Position numbers and translations under genes: made by a program. The notes beneath the pieces are model-generated. The model saw nothing but the letters and a program-made list of their open reading frames with translations, had not been told where the DNA came from and searched no databases. 36,530 bases of DNA from Actinomadura soli (lineage in GTDB: Bacteria; Actinomycetota; Actinomycetes; Streptosporangiales; Streptosporangiaceae), in assembly GCF_005889715.1 (NCBI RefSeq), contig NZ_VCKW01000059.1, forward strand, positions 1 to 36,530, read 5' to 3'. Within the stretch, counting starts at the first letter, position 1, and the number at the start of each line of letters is the position of its first letter. Positions 24,601 through 33,251 of this stretch are shown piece by piece.

Positions 24601-24886
24601 CCCGGTCGAGGTGTGGAACGACCTGTCCTGGGGCCGCGTCGACCCGCAGGACCGGCACGGCTTCATCCAGTTCGACGCCGACATCAAGGTCAAGCTCGCC
24701 GACGAGTTCAACGGCGACGAGGACGACCAGGAAAAAGCAGAACAGCGCCTGGACGACGAGAAGATCCTCGCGGGCTGGCAGTCCGACATCAGCTCCGCGG
24801 ACGTCGCCTACATCCTCTTCCAAGCACCGGTTCTGGTGGCCGTACACGCACAGGAGATGCTGCCGGATGCCCGACCTCAGTCTTGA
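21695..24886 (+). CDS. large conserved protein of unknown function, 1063 aa
   Basis: The GTG at 21695 overlaps the previous TGA (GTGA) and gives MSANAYSFLPWLRTG, a natural start. There is no signal peptide or membrane helix. Conserved-looking blocks are LPYIATFEPNFLAHIEFYDE and FPWRYSP near residues 75-105, PLYGRWHALTP in the middle, and NNRRFIESYLVGLNHEMARE at about 772-791, followed directly by LLWREFPSDSRGTPFRQFWD. Later come IPPIHKWS, DLVLVIRGELLKKYPNAAIY and LGWFFVIKERPGDPRFG. I have seen this C-terminal pattern in unannotated bacterial proteins but know no function for it. A Pro/Ala-rich linker near residue 500 separates two halves. It overlaps the next gene by 20 nt. Its steady co-translation with the neighbours suggests a structural partner. 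Confidence 0.82.
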   Translation: MSANAYSFLPWLRTGLTTQITGPPGTEPRATINVELKLTGDALKDGDQPPSRLVEQPLQIYGPGDVIGVDPRAISRVEPLPYIATFEPNFLAHIEFYDEVFPWRYSPAPPDGGTKRLAPWLALIVLAGTEFEDGAAPDRPLPFITVTDPRALQPSGELGAWAHVHVNGELDVPLAVDDPADMRAALANLGRVLREAPDSACSRVICPRHLSPKTPYDAFLVPAFETGRRAGLGIEPGAIAAMTPSWGVPQDVATGQLPYYHRWSFTTGSVGDFEYLVRLLKPFEAKEPVGRRDMDAHRKPGFGLPGVTTPTQPDGVLRLGGALQLPDSDENPDDWENWDNFYKLRPPPAPQYPNQWQRAMAGLINLAEAYQRQPAATANTELAARVSDLEAQTDPVITPPLYGRWHALTPQLLIDAEGDPVSDAVLRNWVHRLNLDPRFRVAAQFGAQVVQERQEELMAAAWNQLGEARRANEKIRAAQLAREVGNRLHDKHFELPTAPPATAAAEPPPASARTLTLTAPAHGRVIERVPATLSALPDPGERLAVGFKVARSRVATAPVSAAMRRITRPGSRLMKVLEFPEVRPAETLVSRIDGLDVTAAPPKGTPPAVVTPAELDERLPPKPPGHPVDVLALNPLFELREYGATATTPAGDRDSDEAAAFKHALRELYAGWDDAAAAGHVDDPPELGVIDATADMMTGLRSDKTVLDNLLASMNLPDRLRPATGELAELTEVMAYPVFDMPMYEDLLKMSVDTFVPNLGLIPANSITLLENNRRFIESYLVGLNHEMARELLWREFPSDSRGTPFRQFWDPRTALPAPDETAGERRERLYDIPPIHKWSTTTGLGGNSRRKNDLVLVIRGELLKKYPNAAIYAHKAAWPVLKDPPGAPDTSGERELARLPANLPPPPELVKLPIYEARVEPDVYLLGFALDADEARGEGGDLGWFFVIKERPGDPRFGVDEDPPGPPPPVEVWNDLSWGRVDPQDRHGFIQFDADIKVKLADEFNGDEDDQEKAEQRLDDEKILAGWQSDISSADVAYILFQAPVLVAVHAQEMLPDARPQS

Positions 24887-27800
24887 CTTCCCGGTGCTGC
24901 TCGGCCCCGTCCGGGTGGAGACGCGGTTCACCCAGGACGAGCTGCTCGTCCGGGTCTTCCCCGACGAGTGGGCCATCGACAAGTTCGAGCCCCGGCCCAC
25001 CCGGGCCGAGCTCGCCGCGCTGGACGCCTACTGGACGGGCCTCTGGGCGTCCGGCGGGTCGGCGGCGGGGGAGCGGGCCGCCTGGCACGAGCTGGCCGGC
25101 CGCCTCCCCGCCGGGCGCGCGGGGTGGCTGCTGCAGGGGGACCGTCCGGCCAACCCGGCCGATCGTCCGACCGGGGTGCCGGCGGAGACGACCGTCCTGG
25201 TGATCGTCAGCGCCGCGCCGCTCGCGGCGGACGACCGCCAGCCCGCCGTCACCTACTGGACCGCTGTCTGGCGCGCCCACGGCGACCGCGCCAAGCTGCG
25301 GGACGCCGACATCGCGCTGCTCGCGTCCGTCGGGAAGACCCGGGCCGACGCGATCCGCGCCCGCCGCCCGCACGGTGTGGACGGCGCGCCGGTCACCAGC
25401 GCAGACGGCGTCGTGGTGGCGTTCCTCGTGCTGCCCCCGCCGCCCGCGGACCAGATCGCGCCGCAGTCCTGGACCGTGGCCGCGAAGGCCACGCTGCTGC
25501 CCGACCGGTTCGTCGTGTTCGGATACGTGAACGGCGCGCAGGTGTTCGCCAAGCCCGGCGGCCCGGTGCGGCCGGAGCTCGCGGTGAGCCCGGATCCGGG
25601 CGAGACGGAGGCGAACCAGCTCAGGATCGACGAGGCCACGGGCGTGCTGACCGTGCCGCCCGCGCTGCGCTGGCTGACCGACTTCAAGGAGGCGGTCAAC
25701 GCCGGGATGGGGATCCGGATCCCTCTCCAAACCGCGTTCCGGAACGGGGTCGACCGGCTCATCGTGCTGGGCCTGCGCGAGCAGGCCACGCCGGAGCAGT
25801 CCGCGACGGCGCTCGGCGGCCTGTTCACGCGCCAGCTCCGCAGCCCGTCCGGGTTCAGCCTGCTGCCCCAGGGCACGCCGACGAACAACACCGAGCAGGC
25901 CCCCGCCGGCCAGGACACCGCGGCCGAGGCGGAGGCGGGGCTCGCCACGGCCGCCGGGTTCGCCGCCACCGCCGCGGACTGGACGACCAAGACCGACGGC
26001 GAATGGTTCGCCGAGCTGCTCGGCCTAGACCCGGCGGTGCTGGCCGGGGTGCCGAACGCCGAAGGCTCCGACCGGCGGGACGCGCGGGCCGCGCACACCG
26101 CGCTCTGGCCCGCGACCTGGGGCCACTTCCTGCAAGCACTGCTGAACGGCGTTCTCGGCGCCGAGCAGATCGCGCAGACCAGGAGCTTCTTCCTGGAGCA
26201 CGTGTCCGGGCGCGGCCCGCTGTCCGCGGTGAAGATCGGCCGCCAGCCGTACGGCATCCTGCCGACGACCGTGTTCTCCCGGCTGGCCTGGCCGGACGCG
26301 GCGAAGCACCGCAGGGCGCTGAACGTCGTCCTCAAGGAGGCGGCGAAGGACTGGCAGGCCGCGCTGCAACACGTCAAGCACCTGAACGGCCCGGCCGACG
26401 CCCCAGCCGACAGCCCGCACCAGAAGCTGCTGGATATCCTGGCGCTGCACCCCACGTCAGCGGAGTTCCACCACCGCTACGCCCAGAGCGTCGAGGACGT
26501 TTTCAACCGCGAGAACCTGCGCGCGCTCGGCCCCCAGGTGAAGGACGCGCTCGACCAGCTGGCCATGCCGCAGCCGATCCGCGCGCTGCTCGCCCGGTTC
26601 GGCCGCCCGACGAGCGACCCGGCGGCCGACCCCGACCTGCTGCGCCGGCTGTTCACCGACGTCCACCATCCGCTGCTGGCGCCGCTGGTCGACGACCGGC
26701 CGCTGTCCGAGACCGAGCCGATCCGCGCCTACACCGCCGACCGCCGCAACTACCTGCGCTGGCTCGCCGACCACGGCCGCGACGACCTGGACAGGGTGCG
26801 CAAGGAGGAGGGCTTCCTCGACAACCTGCCGCCCTCCGCACTGCTGTACCTGCTGGCGCGGCACGCGGTGCTGCTCGGCTGGGCGGAGGCCGCGCGGCGG
26901 CTCGCGCTCGCCACACCCGGTTCCGTGGTGCCCGATCCGCGGGACGCGCCGTTCGTCCACATCAAGATCCCCAAGCCGGGCCAGACGATCCCGAGCGAGA
27001 GCCGGTACCGCACGCTGTACTCGACGAACCCGGCGATGACCGGCAGCCAGACCATGCTGGTGCACGAACACCTCCGCACAGTGCTCGGCACCAATCCGGC
27101 CACCGCGGAGCTCGACGAGCAGACCAAGGCGCTCGGCCTGCTGGCCGGGCTGCCCACCGCGCGGCTGGAGCGGGTGCTCGCCGAGCACGTCGACTGCGCC
27201 ACCTACCGGCTCGACGCGTGGCGGCTCGGGCTGGCGAACGAGCGGCTCGCCGAGCTGCGCTACGGCCCGGACGGTGCGGCTCCGCCGAGGCGCGGCGTGC
27301 ATCTCGGCGCCTACGGATGGCTGGAGAACGTCGCCCGGCGGGAGAGCGACGAGGTCGAGCACGTCACACCGCCCGCCGACCTGGCGACCGTGTTCGGTAC
27401 CGCCCCGATCCCGCTCGACACCGGAAACGGCGGCTACGTCCACGCGCCGTCGCCCGCCCACGCCCGGACGGCCGCCGTCCTGCGGGCCGGATACCTGGCC
27501 AACAAGACGCCGGACACGAGCGCGTTCGCCGTGAACCTGAGCTCCGAGCGCGTCCGGCTCGCCCTCACCATCCTGGACGGCATGCGCCAGGGCCAGTCGC
27601 TTCCCGCCCTGCTCGGCTACCGCTTCGAACGCGGCCTGCACGACCGCAGGATCGGCCTGGATCGCTACATCGCCGGGCTACGGCTGAAGTTCCCGCTCCG
27701 CGCCAACAAGATCGACGAGACCGCCCCGGCACCGGACGACCCCGCCCGGCCCAAGCGCATCGAAGAGGTCGAGGCCCGCATCGTGATCGACGGGCTGGCG

Positions 27801-30122
27801 CTGCTCCGGCACGTGAACGCGCTGCCCGAGGCGGACCAGCACTACCCGTTCGGCTTCACGGACCTGCAACCCGCCGGCGAGGACGTGGTCGCCGACATCG
27901 GCAAGGAGATCGACGCGCTGCGCGACGTCCACGACGCGCTCGCGGATCTCGCCGTGGCCGAAGGCACCCACCAGGCGTTGCAAGGCCATCCCGAACGCGC
28001 TTCGGCGACCATGGACGCCTACGCCAAGGAAGGCGTCGCGCCCGAGCCGTCCGTCGTGGAGACCCCGCGCAGCGGCACCACCCTGACGCACCGCTTCGGG
28101 CTCCAGCTCATGGCGGACCGTCCCCCCGGCCTCGGCACTCCGCGAGCCAGGGCCGAGCCCGCCGTGAACGCCTGGCTGCCCGCGGTGCTGCCGAGCCCCA
28201 CGGCCGTGGCCGCGCTGGTGACCTGGCGGGACCCGGACGACGGCGCGAAGCGTCACCGCCTGGTCACCCAGCACGAGACCGGCCTGGACGCGATCGACCT
28301 GCTCTGGGCCCTGCGCCCCGCGGACCAAGCGGCGATGACCGACCTGGACGACCGGATCCTCGGCGTCGTCATCGAGCAGGCGAAGCCGCGCCCGGACGTC
28401 GAGCTGACGATCGAGTACACCACCCGCATCTCCGACCAGGACGGCATCGGATTCTCCGGCAAGATCGGCTTCTTCGAGCTGTCGCCGCTGGTCGCGGCGC
28501 TGCGCACGCTGCTGACGACGGCGCGGCCGCTGCGTCCGAGCGACCTGGCCCCGGCCGCCGGGAGCGCCCCGGTCGCCCGGGCCGCGGACGACGCCGTCGC
28601 ACTGCCGCGGGAACGTCCGGCCAAGGTCCTTGAGTCCCTGACCGACCTGCGCGACGCCGTCGCCGAACTCGTCGCCGACCTCGGGGAGCTGTACCCCGCC
28701 GGCGCGCCCCCGGCCCGCGCCGCGCTGATCAGCGGGATCGACACGTTCCTCGCCCGGTACGCGAAGCTGACCGTGGCGGCCGGCGGGTTCGGCCTGGTGC
28801 GCAGCAGCTGGGGCGAGGTGGCGCTGTGGCGGCGCGGCGTGTTCACCGCCGTCCTGGCCGCCGTCGCCGAGGCGGCCGCGCGGATGACCCGCGCGCTCGC
28901 AGCCGCCGACGCGCTGCTCGCCCAGTACGACGCCCTGCCGCCGTCCGCCCCCGTCGAGGAGCGGTTCCGGATCCTGCAGCAGGCCGAGGGCCTGCTCACC
29001 ACCCGGCCGGGCCCGCGCCCACCGGACGTGGACGACCTCCGAGACCGCGTGGACGACCTCCGGGACGACTTCGACGAGCGCCTGAAGAAGCTGACGCGGA
29101 TAGCCAAGACCAACAAGACGACCCTGAGCGGCCTGCTCGCCGAGGTCGCGGCACTCCTGCCGCTGACCGACGTCGATCCCGCCGGGCTCGACCTCACGCC
29201 CTACGAAGACCAGGTGGTCGCGTTCGGCGGCGACCTCCTCACCCGCGCCGGGAAACTGAAAGACGAGCTGTCCGCGCGCCGCGAGGCCGCGACCGCGGCC
29301 CTCGGAATCTACGACAAGGCGCTCCCCGGCCCAGACCGGGTGCGGGCCGCGATCGACGCGCTCAAGGCCATGCTCGGCGAGGACGTCCTGGCCGTGCCCC
29401 AGTTCACCCCGCCGAGCCAGCTCCTCCAGCAGTGGAGCAAGGCGCGCAACGACAGCGACAAGCTCGTCGCGCACCTCACGCCCGCGCGGGACTTCCCCGT
29501 CGACGACTGGCTGCACGGCATGGCCCGCGTCCGGGAGAAGCCGCGGCTGTGGGAGAAGACCGTGACCCTCGCCGGGGGGCTCCTCGGGCCCGGTGGGCTG
29601 CTCGGCGTCCTCGGCTGGAAGGAGCCGGCGCTGTCGCCCGTCCAGCTGCCGTACGTCGCGGGCGACCACTGGCTGGCCATGGAGTTCGCGAAGGACCCGA
29701 ACCTGCCCGACCCGCTCGGCGAGGACCGGCTGCTGTTCACCGCGCACTACACGTCCCCGCTGGCCGGCGACCAGTGCGGGCTGGTGTTCGACGAATGGAC
29801 CGAGGTGATCCCGGCCGAGCGCGAGACCACCGGCATCGCGATGCACTACGACGGCCCGGACGCCGAACCCCCGCAGGCGATGCTCCTCGTCGTCCCGCCG
29901 GTACGCGACCCCGCCGGCCACTGGACGCCCGGCGACCTGATCGACGCGATCGTCGAGACGTTCGAGCTGGCGAAGACCCGCGCCGTCGAGCCGGAGCATC
30001 TCGGCGGCACGGCCTACGCCCACCTGCTCCCGGCCACGGTGCTGTCCGCGACCCGCAGGCAGATCACCATCGGCACCGACCTCGCGATCGCCAACCTGCG
30101 CTGGAGGGCCGCCCATGAATGA
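24867..30122 (+). CDS. giant conserved protein of unknown function, 1751 aa
   Basis: ATG 24867 follows AGGAG (24852-24856) inside the end of the previous gene. There is no signal peptide or membrane helix. The most family-like part is the middle: VHIKIPKPGQTIPSESRYRT with LYSTNPAMTGSQ near residue 700, THRLDAW-type text (YRLDAWRLGLANERLAELR) near 785, AYGWLENV near 814, GYVHAPSPAHARTAAVLRAG near 855, and AVNLSSERVRLALTILDGMR with LLGYRFERGLHD near 890-925. The N-terminal 250 residues are a separate mixed domain. Residues about 1385-1420 (DLRDRVDDLRDDFDERLKKL) look like a coiled coil. Near the C-terminus, LLVVPPVRDPAGHWTPGDLI forms another conserved-looking block. Function unknown. The stop overlaps the next start by 8 nt (ATGAATGA). 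Confidence 0.82.
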   Translation: MPDLSLDFPVLLGPVRVETRFTQDELLVRVFPDEWAIDKFEPRPTRAELAALDAYWTGLWASGGSAAGERAAWHELAGRLPAGRAGWLLQGDRPANPADRPTGVPAETTVLVIVSAAPLAADDRQPAVTYWTAVWRAHGDRAKLRDADIALLASVGKTRADAIRARRPHGVDGAPVTSADGVVVAFLVLPPPPADQIAPQSWTVAAKATLLPDRFVVFGYVNGAQVFAKPGGPVRPELAVSPDPGETEANQLRIDEATGVLTVPPALRWLTDFKEAVNAGMGIRIPLQTAFRNGVDRLIVLGLREQATPEQSATALGGLFTRQLRSPSGFSLLPQGTPTNNTEQAPAGQDTAAEAEAGLATAAGFAATAADWTTKTDGEWFAELLGLDPAVLAGVPNAEGSDRRDARAAHTALWPATWGHFLQALLNGVLGAEQIAQTRSFFLEHVSGRGPLSAVKIGRQPYGILPTTVFSRLAWPDAAKHRRALNVVLKEAAKDWQAALQHVKHLNGPADAPADSPHQKLLDILALHPTSAEFHHRYAQSVEDVFNRENLRALGPQVKDALDQLAMPQPIRALLARFGRPTSDPAADPDLLRRLFTDVHHPLLAPLVDDRPLSETEPIRAYTADRRNYLRWLADHGRDDLDRVRKEEGFLDNLPPSALLYLLARHAVLLGWAEAARRLALATPGSVVPDPRDAPFVHIKIPKPGQTIPSESRYRTLYSTNPAMTGSQTMLVHEHLRTVLGTNPATAELDEQTKALGLLAGLPTARLERVLAEHVDCATYRLDAWRLGLANERLAELRYGPDGAAPPRRGVHLGAYGWLENVARRESDEVEHVTPPADLATVFGTAPIPLDTGNGGYVHAPSPAHARTAAVLRAGYLANKTPDTSAFAVNLSSERVRLALTILDGMRQGQSLPALLGYRFERGLHDRRIGLDRYIAGLRLKFPLRANKIDETAPAPDDPARPKRIEEVEARIVIDGLALLRHVNALPEADQHYPFGFTDLQPAGEDVVADIGKEIDALRDVHDALADLAVAEGTHQALQGHPERASATMDAYAKEGVAPEPSVVETPRSGTTLTHRFGLQLMADRPPGLGTPRARAEPAVNAWLPAVLPSPTAVAALVTWRDPDDGAKRHRLVTQHETGLDAIDLLWALRPADQAAMTDLDDRILGVVIEQAKPRPDVELTIEYTTRISDQDGIGFSGKIGFFELSPLVAALRTLLTTARPLRPSDLAPAAGSAPVARAADDAVALPRERPAKVLESLTDLRDAVAELVADLGELYPAGAPPARAALISGIDTFLARYAKLTVAAGGFGLVRSSWGEVALWRRGVFTAVLAAVAEAAARMTRALAAADALLAQYDALPPSAPVEERFRILQQAEGLLTTRPGPRPPDVDDLRDRVDDLRDDFDERLKKLTRIAKTNKTTLSGLLAEVAALLPLTDVDPAGLDLTPYEDQVVAFGGDLLTRAGKLKDELSARREAATAALGIYDKALPGPDRVRAAIDALKAMLGEDVLAVPQFTPPSQLLQQWSKARNDSDKLVAHLTPARDFPVDDWLHGMARVREKPRLWEKTVTLAGGLLGPGGLLGVLGWKEPALSPVQLPYVAGDHWLAMEFAKDPNLPDPLGEDRLLFTAHYTSPLAGDQCGLVFDEWTEVIPAERETTGIAMHYDGPDAEPPQAMLLVVPPVRDPAGHWTPGDLIDAIVETFELAKTRAVEPEHLGGTAYAHLLPATVLSATRRQITIGTDLAIANLRWRAAHE

Positions 30123-31992
30123 GCCGAACCCCGTCCCGCCGACGTTCGCCGAGGACCTCGCCGGACGCCGCCACCCGACCGTGGGCGTGTGGAACCGGCT
30201 GGAGGGCCGCCCCCGCACCGCCGACTTCGAGCGGGCGCTGCGCGTCGAGGTGCGCGACCCGCTGTGGATGCTGACCCGGCAGTGGCAGCTCGGCGAGTTC
30301 CGCGGCACGGACGCGGGCTCGCCCGTCACCGCCACCTACTCGGTCAGCCCCTCGCGCCCCACCCGGTTCCGCCCGCACGGCGGCCCGCCCGAGGACCTGC
30401 CCACCGACCGGCCGCTGGAGACCATGGCCGAACGGCGGCCGCTGCCGTTCGCGTTCGGCGACGAGGAGATCGCCTTCGACCTGCGCGTGCTGATCGGCCA
30501 CCGGTGGCTGAAGCTGCTCGGCAAGCACAACCTCCTCGGCCTGGACCTCTTCCGCTTCGAGCGGCAGTACATCGCCAAGTACCCCATCGCGCTGCCGGAC
30601 CCCGAGCACCCCGCGAAGGAGGACACCGCCCGGCTCGCGCATCCCGAGGTCTGGGCGACGATGCAGACGATCGCCGGCCGCCGGATGGACGGCTACCTGC
30701 TCTACCGGCACATCAAGGGCGGCGGGAACGCCGCCGACGGCATCAACGGCCTGCTGCACCGCACCACGCTCAACAATCTCGGCAAGCGCCTGGTCGCCTG
30801 GTTCGACGCGCTGATCGACCAGCCGACCGGCATCACCGCCGAACGCCCCGACGGCGACGCCACCTGGGACCCGCGCCGCCTCGAACACCGCTTCTCCGTC
30901 TCCGGCTCGGTACCCGGCGGCGGCGAGAAGGTCGTCACCGCCCAGGAGTACCCGGGCGGCGAACTGGACTGGCACGCCTTCTCCGTCGACCCCGGCCCGC
31001 CCCTCGGCGGGACGAAGCCCCCGGAGAAGACGCTCAGCCGCACGGTCTTCCCGGCCCCGGTCCGCTTCTCGGGCATGCCGCTGCCGCGCTGGTGGGCGAT
31101 CGAGGACGGACGCACCAACTTCGCCGCCGTCCGCCCGGACAGCACCGACCTGGCGCGCCTGATCTTCCTGGAGTTCGCGCTGGTGTTCAGCAACGACTGG
31201 TACCAACTGCCCTGCGACCTGCCCGCGGGCACGATGAACAAGATCCGCGGCCTGGTCGTCACCGACGTCTTCGGCGAGAAACTCTGGATCACCCCCGCCG
31301 GCGCCGGCGACGACGAGGACCAGCGGCGCTGGTCGATGTTCACCCTGGACACCATCGGCACCGCCCACGTGCCCGCGGACACCGACCTCCTGCTGCCGCC
31401 GAGCGTCCCGAAGGTCGCCGAGGGCCCCGCGCTGGAAGAGGTCCTGCTGATCCGCGACGAGAACGCCAACCTGGTCTGGGGCATCGAGCAGACCGTCCGG
31501 ATGCCGACCGGCGAACCACGCCGCGGCAGCGAGGCCGCGGCCGAGGCCCTGGTATTCCGCCGGCGACACTCGGAACCGGCGTCCGACGAAGAGGACCCAC
31601 CGCGCGCCCCCATTTCCTACCAGGCGATGAACGCCATCCCGGAGCACTGGATCCCGTTCATCCCGGTGCGCGTGCCAGGCGACAACCGCGAGATCCAACT
31701 GCAGCGCGCGGCGATGCCCAGCGTCGTCGACGGCCAGCCCGTCCCGGCCCGCACCACTCTCCTGCGCCACGGTTTCGACGCGGGAAAGCAGTACTTCGTC
31801 AACGAGGAGGAAGTGCCGCAGGCGGGCACCCGCCTGTCCGTCGCCTTCAACCGAACCCGCTGGCGGGACGGCCGCGTAGTGCTCTGGCTCAGCGCCCACC
31901 GCGGCGCGGGCCGCGGCGAAGCCTCAAGCGGCCTCCGCTTCGACACCCTGATCGACACACCGATGATGACGCCCCCATCCGGCCAGCTCTGA
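30115..31992 (+). CDS. conserved protein of unknown function, 625 aa
   Basis: ATG 30115 lies within the last codons of the 1751-aa gene. The N-terminus carries a conspicuous block, DPLWMLTRQWQLGEFRGTD followed by AGSP (residues 48-70), which I recall from unannotated bacterial proteins found beside large partners. Other blocks are WWAIEDGRTNFAAV, LEFALVFSNDWYQLP and VTDVFGEKLWI in the middle, and NAIPEHWIPFIPVRVPG with IQLQRAAMPSVVDGQ near the C-terminus. There is no signal peptide, membrane helix or recognised enzyme motif. It is the last gene of the coupled operon. Only 37 bp separate it from the convergent YjbR-family gene, with just a weak 5-bp hairpin (32002-32014) between. Confidence 0.82.
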   Translation: MNEPNPVPPTFAEDLAGRRHPTVGVWNRLEGRPRTADFERALRVEVRDPLWMLTRQWQLGEFRGTDAGSPVTATYSVSPSRPTRFRPHGGPPEDLPTDRPLETMAERRPLPFAFGDEEIAFDLRVLIGHRWLKLLGKHNLLGLDLFRFERQYIAKYPIALPDPEHPAKEDTARLAHPEVWATMQTIAGRRMDGYLLYRHIKGGGNAADGINGLLHRTTLNNLGKRLVAWFDALIDQPTGITAERPDGDATWDPRRLEHRFSVSGSVPGGGEKVVTAQEYPGGELDWHAFSVDPGPPLGGTKPPEKTLSRTVFPAPVRFSGMPLPRWWAIEDGRTNFAAVRPDSTDLARLIFLEFALVFSNDWYQLPCDLPAGTMNKIRGLVVTDVFGEKLWITPAGAGDDEDQRRWSMFTLDTIGTAHVPADTDLLLPPSVPKVAEGPALEEVLLIRDENANLVWGIEQTVRMPTGEPRRGSEAAAEALVFRRRHSEPASDEEDPPRAPISYQAMNAIPEHWIPFIPVRVPGDNREIQLQRAAMPSVVDGQPVPARTTLLRHGFDAGKQYFVNEEEVPQAGTRLSVAFNRTRWRDGRVVLWLSAHRGAGRGEASSGLRFDTLIDTPMMTPPSGQL

Positions 31993-32029
31993 CAGTCGGC
32001 AGCCGCGAGGCGGCACCGTTCCCGGCGAG

Positions 32030-32404
32030 TTAGTCGGCCGTGGTGTCGAGGTCGGCGGCGATCGTATCCGGCGCGCGCATGCGCCAGGCGTCGGTGATGA
32101 GCTCTTCCAGACGGTCTGGGTCCACCTTGTCCAGCCACAGCATGACGAGGGGCATCCCGTCGTAAGCGGGTGTGGTGAAGAACCGTTCGGGCTCACCGAG
32201 CAGCAATGCCTGCTTCTCCGCCTCGTCGCCGACGTACAGCACGGCGACATCGGTCCGGATGACGCGCGGCTTACCCGGTCTGCGCTCAGGATAGGACCAG
32301 ACGAACCCTTTGCCGCCGACCCGGAAATCGAAGCCGTCACTGTCGATCTCGACCACATGAGGCAGCGCGGACGCCAACCGGCGAACGTCTTCGGCGTCAG
32401 CCAT
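32030..32404 (-). CDS. MmcQ/YjbR family protein (DUF419-type), 124 aa
   Basis: The ATG at 32404 is preceded by GGGAG with 8 nt spacing; longer readings upstream overlap the immunity gene and look like shadow sequence. The protein has the family pattern: an N-terminal helix (DAEDVRRLASALPHVVE), a beta strand with GKGFVWSYPERRPGK, and the C-terminal YDGMPLVMLWLDKVDPDRLE followed by LITDAWRM. YjbR-type proteins have a CyaY-like, double-wing DNA-binding-type fold and no settled biochemical role. It starts 22 nt after the end of the immunity gene on the same strand, so it may be co-transcribed with the toxin locus, perhaps by chance. Confidence 0.85.
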   Translation of the reverse strand: MADAEDVRRLASALPHVVEIDSDGFDFRVGGKGFVWSYPERRPGKPRVIRTDVAVLYVGDEAEKQALLLGEPERFFTTPAYDGMPLVMLWLDKVDPDRLEELITDAWRMRAPDTIAADLDTTAD

Positions 32405-32426
32405 CCTGATGGCTCCCAGACCTTGG

Positions 32427-32915
32427 TCAGCAGATTTCGCAGAAGAGGACGTCGCGGACCGTGGCGGGTGCGCCGTCCATTTCTGTCTCGTGGCCTTCGG
32501 CCGGTTGGCCGAGGGCCTCTTCGGGCACAAGGGTCAGATCGTGTGACGCCATAAAGCGGTCTATGGTCTCCAGAATCTGGTTCCCTGCGGGGGTTTCCCG
32601 GACGGCGGACACGGAACCGGGGTACCAGGTCAGCTCGCCTTCGGGCCCGCGATGGACGATGGCCGTCCAAAACGGCCCCTTGGACGAGATCCAAATAGAA
32701 AGCGCATGGTTCGCCGCCCGGGCGTCATCGGTCGGACGACCGTCCGCGGTCAGATAAAGGGACAGTTTCTGACCCGCGTTATAGTTCATGTCGTCGTCGT
32801 GCGAGAGAGAATGCGACAGTTCGGTGGAAAGTTCGGCGCCCAGCCGGGCGATGCGGTCGCTGAACGACTGCGAATAGTCGACCGGGGCGTCGAGGTAGCT
32901 GGTGAACTCTGCCAT
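32427..32915 (-). CDS. probable immunity protein for the RHS toxin, 162 aa
   Basis: The ATG at 32915 is only 7 nt after the RHS stop codon, the standard toxin-then-immunity arrangement. The product is a small, acidic, soluble protein (MAEFTSYLDAPVDYSQSFSD at the start) with a strand-rich middle (LSIWISSKGPFWTAIVHRG, LTWYPGSVSAVRETPAG) and an acidic C-terminal tail ending DVLFCEIC. There is no signal peptide. I cannot assign it to a named immunity family. The SD is weak, consistent with translational coupling to the toxin. The role is inferred from position, size and acidity. Confidence 0.7.
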   Translation of the reverse strand: MAEFTSYLDAPVDYSQSFSDRIARLGAELSTELSHSLSHDDDMNYNAGQKLSLYLTADGRPTDDARAANHALSIWISSKGPFWTAIVHRGPEGELTWYPGSVSAVRETPAGNQILETIDRFMASHDLTLVPEEALGQPAEGHETEMDGAPATVRDVLFCEIC

Positions 32916-32922
32916 GGTCCCG

Positions 32923-33251
32923 TTATACCGGAAACTGGGTCACGACCTCGTCAGGGGCATACGTGGACCAGGACGCGGGGTTCTGCCCCTCGACGATCAC
33001 GCGGCCGCCGTAGACGCGGTTGCCGTGCCTGTCCCAGCCCGTGAACCCGCGGCCCAGATTGGGCACCTCGTATTTGACGCGGCCGTTCCCCTGGTGCGTG
33101 ACTTGCACGTTGGGGTGGTTGACGACCTCGTTGGTGAACTTGCTGCCGCCCTCCGTCGGGCGGAATCGGCTCTTACCCTGCTGTGGCGGGGAGTTCGCGG
33201 CGTGCCCATGCGTGTAGACGTGCCTGCGCGACTGCGCCGAATAGTAGGGGG
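32923..33251 (-). other. variable C-terminal toxin tip of the RHS protein
   Basis: The tip begins right after DLLGLAP, the end of the RHS core. It contains several His and Arg residues (RRHVYTHGHAANSP), a KSRF motif, a Thr/Asn-rich segment and a C-terminal TQFP. This set resembles the His/Arg/Thr constellation of barnase-EndoU-colicin-RelE (BECR) RNases, but I cannot confirm the fold. An RNase activity is only a hypothesis. Confidence 0.5.

Noticed and set aside
22174..28633. Very long alternative plus-strand frames (22174-25203 and 24968-28633)
   Set aside because: They are shifted readings of the 1063- and 1751-aa genes with Arg/Pro/Ala-dominated composition, while the chosen frames give balanced sequence with conserved-looking blocks.
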